Source: Thermodesulfatator sp.
GTDB taxonomy: Bacteria; Desulfobacterota; Thermodesulfobacteria; Thermodesulfobacteriales; Thermodesulfobacteriaceae
Length of the DNA: 35,305 bases
Direction: 5' to 3'
NCBI GenBank assembly: GCA_027064165.1
Contig: JAMOQE010000055.1
Span: 1-35,305 of the forward strand
Positions 32,826-35,305 of this stretch are shown in pieces. Under the pieces are notes generated by a model. It saw nothing but the letters and a program-made list of their open reading frames with translations, had not been told where the DNA came from and searched no databases. A program made the translations under genes and the position numbers. How positions within the stretch are numbered: the first letter of the stretch is position 1; every line of letters begins with the position of its first letter.

Positions 32826-33671
32826 TTAACTTATCTCAGGATTGAAAGCATTTGAAAGAAAAAATTTTTCATTTTGAGTTAAAGGCTGACTCAGGACAGG
32901 AGATTCCTGCTTACTCCTCTCAAACCTGATTTCTTTTGCGATAATCTTTAGAAGATCAAAGTTTCTTATACTAAGAAAAACAGCATAAAGTACAGGTAAA
33001 TACCCTTTTACATTAAAATAATAAAGTTTTTCAGGCTGCATACTTTGCAACCCTTCTATATCTCCCAGAAATACATTTTTATATTTAACCTTTCCAAAAG
33101 GAGTTTCGGCAGTTATATTTACTGGTTTTAGACACTTAGCTTTAAAAAGTTCTTTACCAAATTCTCTTGCAAGAAACCAATCTTTAACAAACGCTGTTAG
33201 ATGAGTCTTTATTTTTTGAATAAAGGCAGTTTCTTCCCCATTTTTTTCAAAAAGCAGCTCATATTTTTCATTTGAGGAACTGTGCTCTAAAAATCCATTT
33301 TCTTTAACCAGACTTTTTTCTTCAACTACTACAAAAAATTCTCCCTTTTCGTAAAGAAGTCCAAAAGGATAAATTTTGCTTAAAAAAGGAAGTGCCTCAA
33401 TTTTTAACCTGCCATCCGGGTTTAAATAGAAAGGAGTGCCCCGCACAGAAATTATAGCAAAAGGAACAAGCTCGGTTTCTCCATCTAAATAAAGAGTTCT
33501 AAAAATAATGGGATAAAATAAAGAGACCGGTATAAGCTCTGAAAAACCAAGAGGTACCATGTCAGTTTTACTTAAAAAAGAAAAATCTTCTGGTAGCTTT
33601 ATTAAGCAAGTCTGGTGTTTATTTTCTTCTAACCTGATGTTCTTTTTAAAAGAAGCCAAAAGGACCCTCAT
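32826..33671 (-). CDS. SapC-family protein (copy 2)
   Basis: A 281-residue paralogue of copy 1. Shared blocks are FSFLSKTDMVPLGFSELIPV with FYPIIF, and late KLYYFNVKGYLPVLYAVFLS. It has a longer C-terminal tail (SKQESPVLSQPLTQNEKFFL). No signal peptide. GGGAGG lies six bases before the ATG. The start is 27 bases from the flagellin terminator, so it may be read through from flagellin or have a promoter hidden in that gene. Copy 1 and copy 2 are separated by 79 bases with a promoter between. Function unknown; tandem placement beside flagellin argues for a related surface role. Confidence 0.75.
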   Translation of the reverse strand: MRVLLASFKKNIRLEENKHQTCLIKLPEDFSFLSKTDMVPLGFSELIPVSLFYPIIFRTLYLDGETELVPFAIISVRGTPFYLNPDGRLKIEALPFLSKIYPFGLLYEKGEFFVVVEEKSLVKENGFLEHSSSNEKYELLFEKNGEETAFIQKIKTHLTAFVKDWFLAREFGKELFKAKCLKPVNITAETPFGKVKYKNVFLGDIEGLQSMQPEKLYYFNVKGYLPVLYAVFLSIRNFDLLKIIAKEIRFERSKQESPVLSQPLTQNEKFFLSNAFNPEIS

Positions 33672-33695
33672 TTTTGTCCTCCCTGGTTAACTAAT

Positions 33696-33726
33696 TTAAA
33701 AGGGAGGGGAAAGCCCTCCCTTTTAA
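33696..33726 (-). terminator. flagellin terminator
   Basis: Thirteen-base stem TTAAAAGGGAGGG pairing with CCCTCCCTTTTAA around a five-base loop, just after the flagellin stop. On the minus strand it ends with TTTTAAATTAG. A strong rho-independent terminator, partly bidirectional. Confidence 0.8.
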
Positions 33727-33735
33727 GAATTTACA

Positions 33736-35305
33736 TTATCTCAGGAGCTGAAGGACAAGCTGTGGGAGCTGATTGGCTTGTGCCAGCATTGCAATGGTGG
33801 ACTGCATCCTGATCTGATAGGTGGTAAAGTTGCTCATCTCCTTAGCATAGTCAGTGTTACGGATGACAGATTCTGCCTGCTTGGTATTGTCATAAGCCAC
33901 CTTCTGGGAGTCAAAGATGGACTGGAGGTTGTTCATAGTGGCACCGATCTGGGATCTCACGGTGTCCACTTTCTTCATGGCAAATTCAGCAATAAGCATA
34001 GCCTGCTCAGCACCAACATTGCTGTTCACATTGATTGCATAAAGGTTGTATTTGTCAGAATCTGTATGCTGGATACTACCAGTATCGATTACATAATTAT
34101 ACTCGCCTGCACTTGAATCGTAATCAAGAAGCGCAAGTCCGGCATCATTATCGCTTACTCCTTTACTATCCACTCTAAAGTGATAGGAAGATGCAATCAT
34201 AAGATTGCCCACCTTTATTGCATGAGCTACTCCTGTAGTACCATCTACTTGAGTTGTTTGAGATCCTTGGATTAACTGATCAAAATTTACCACTGCGTTA
34301 GTATCTCCTGTTACTTTGACTTCCATAGCAATTGTTTCACCATTTTCTGTCTGTAAAACAAGATGGCCGTTATCATTTGTAGCCTTTAAGGGAGCTCCGG
34401 TTTCAGAAGCAGCCTTGTTAATTCTATCCACAAGTTCGTCAATAGTAATATTATTTGAAAGCCCTGTAAGAGAAAAAGTTGCATTGCTAATATCTGCCTG
34501 GCCAATATAAAATTTAATATCTATAGTAACAGAGGAAGCAGTGGTAGATACAAGAGAAGTAAACTGTTTTTCTGCCTTACTGATATTTACTGCAGTTGCC
34601 TTAATACCCTGAGGACCAAGCTGTTCGTTAATATTCTTTGCAGCAGTTGCAGCATCAACTAAATAAGTGTTAGTAGAAGATGGAGCATTAATCAAAGCGG
34701 CAGCACCGTTTACTTTTAAGTAATCACCGGCATCAAGAGCCCATGCTGAATTTGTAATAGATGTAGCGAGGCTTTTAGCTTCTTGAGTAACTATGGCATC
34801 GTTTGTAACTTTCTGTCCGTTAATAATTGCACCCTCAAACTTTGACATTACCATCTGAGCACCAATGCTCTGAGCCCTTATGTCATCAATATTTACTTTT
34901 ACAGTCTGATTAGCCCTTGCTCCGTAGTGCACATACTTATCTGTAAAACTACCGTCAAGAAGCTTAATGCCGTTATATTCTGTATCTCTTGTAATCTTCT
35001 GAATTGCGTCAATAAAGTTGTTAATTTCTCTCTGCAAAGATGCACGCGCATTTGGGTCGTTAATGTCGTTAGCAGCATTCTGCGCTCTAATATAAATCTC
35101 CTGGAGCTTATCATAAACCTGCCCCGCAGAAGCCTCTGCAATCTGAAGCGCAGAAATGGCTGTCTGAATGTTTTTGTTCCCCTGATCATAAGCCTTTGCC
35201 ATGGTTCCTAACATGTCTGCAATAAACATTCCTGCAGCATCGTCTGCAGCATTTAAAATCCTGTAGCCGGTTGAGAGCCTTAAAAGGCTCTTGTTCATAG
35301 CCCTT
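33736..35305 (-). CDS. fliC: flagellin, 5' end beyond window
   Basis: Filament subunit exported through the flagellar type III apparatus. At least 523 residues are in the window: the frame stays open upstream of the Met at 35298 (next residues are Arg-Ala), and the D0/D1 block LLRLSTGYRILNAADDAAGM shows that the true N-terminus is outside. The D1 region ends near YNGIKLLDGSF, then a central variable domain rich in Thr, Ser and Asn (possible O-glycan sites) and a C-terminal D1/D0 ending QSTIAMLAQANQLPQLVLQLLR. The gene is less AT-rich than its neighbours, as often seen for highly expressed genes. It is the probable target of the glycan island. A sigma-28 promoter would be beyond the window. 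Confidence 0.95.
   Translation of the reverse strand, partial: RAMNKSLLRLSTGYRILNAADDAAGMFIADMLGTMAKAYDQGNKNIQTAISALQIAEASAGQVYDKLQEIYIRAQNAANDINDPNARASLQREINNFIDAIQKITRDTEYNGIKLLDGSFTDKYVHYGARANQTVKVNIDDIRAQSIGAQMVMSKFEGAIINGQKVTNDAIVTQEAKSLATSITNSAWALDAGDYLKVNGAAALINAPSSTNTYLVDAATAAKNINEQLGPQGIKATAVNISKAEKQFTSLVSTTASSVTIDIKFYIGQADISNATFSLTGLSNNITIDELVDRINKAASETGAPLKATNDNGHLVLQTENGETIAMEVKVTGDTNAVVNFDQLIQGSQTTQVDGTTGVAHAIKVGNLMIASSYHFRVDSKGVSDNDAGLALLDYDSSAGEYNYVIDTGSIQHTDSDKYNLYAINVNSNVGAEQAMLIAEFAMKKVDTVRSQIGATMNNLQSIFDSQKVAYDNTKQAESVIRNTDYAKEMSNFTTYQIRMQSTIAMLAQANQLPQLVLQLLR

Noticed and set aside
33698-33724. Perfect inverted repeat as a mobile-element end
   Set aside because: Position just after the flagellin stop and the T-rich tail fit a terminator; there is no transposase nearby.
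1-35305. CRISPR array or insertion sequence
   Set aside because: No regularly spaced direct repeats and no transposase or integrase were seen on either strand.

Overview
The window looks like chromosomal DNA of a thermophilic, motile, diderm-type bacterium. The evidence is low GC, compact operons, Lys/Glu-rich proteins, a di-myo-inositol-phosphate-type solute cluster, a folD-metV-metF one-carbon operon, ThyX instead of ThyA, and a flagellin locus. A Thermodesulfobacteria-like organism fits best, but this is inference from gene content, not a database match.

The left part (about 1-11.7 kb) is housekeeping. It holds mnmA; a minus-strand ino1 and bifunctional IPCT/DIPPS pair with a divergent inositol-phosphatase gene (probable di-myo-inositol phosphate synthesis); a minus-strand folD-metV-metF operon; and a plus-strand run gatB-mtnA-rex-dut-thyX ending in tRNA-Arg(CCG). 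The thyX stop codon lies inside that tRNA. folD and gatB are divergent, with predicted -35 boxes that overlap.

From 11.7 to 31.3 kb is a large glycan-biosynthesis island, probably for flagellin (or surface) glycosylation. The plus-strand arm encodes a GT9/methyltransferase fusion, a GT-A glycosyltransferase, a radical SAM enzyme, an SDR with Trp in place of the catalytic Tyr, a PAPS sulfotransferase, an SpsF-like nucleotidyltransferase and glucose-1-phosphate cytidylyltransferase. The minus-strand arm encodes a second copy of the glycosyltransferase, a small DMT/SMR membrane protein, a sugar C-methyltransferase, a GDPMH-like Nudix protein, a YerE-like TPP enzyme, a HAD phosphatase, a NeuB-SAF-cupin fusion, an archaeal-type ATPase, RfbH and RfbG. 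RfbF, RfbG and RfbH make a CDP-4-keto-3,6-dideoxyhexose intermediate. The TPP enzyme and C-methyltransferase suggest it is turned into a branched-chain sugar.

The most unusual feature is between rfbG and rfbH. Two tandem antitoxin-like genes are followed by a PemK/MazF-type toxin domain fused in frame to the N-terminus of RfbH, with no usable internal start for RfbH. A Uma2-family nuclease gene and an archaeal-type ATPase flank the same segment, so selfish or defence-type genes are interleaved with sugar genes.

The right end (32-35.3 kb) holds two tandem SapC-family genes and a flagellin gene. The flagellin gene runs off the window at its 5' end and has a strong hairpin terminator.
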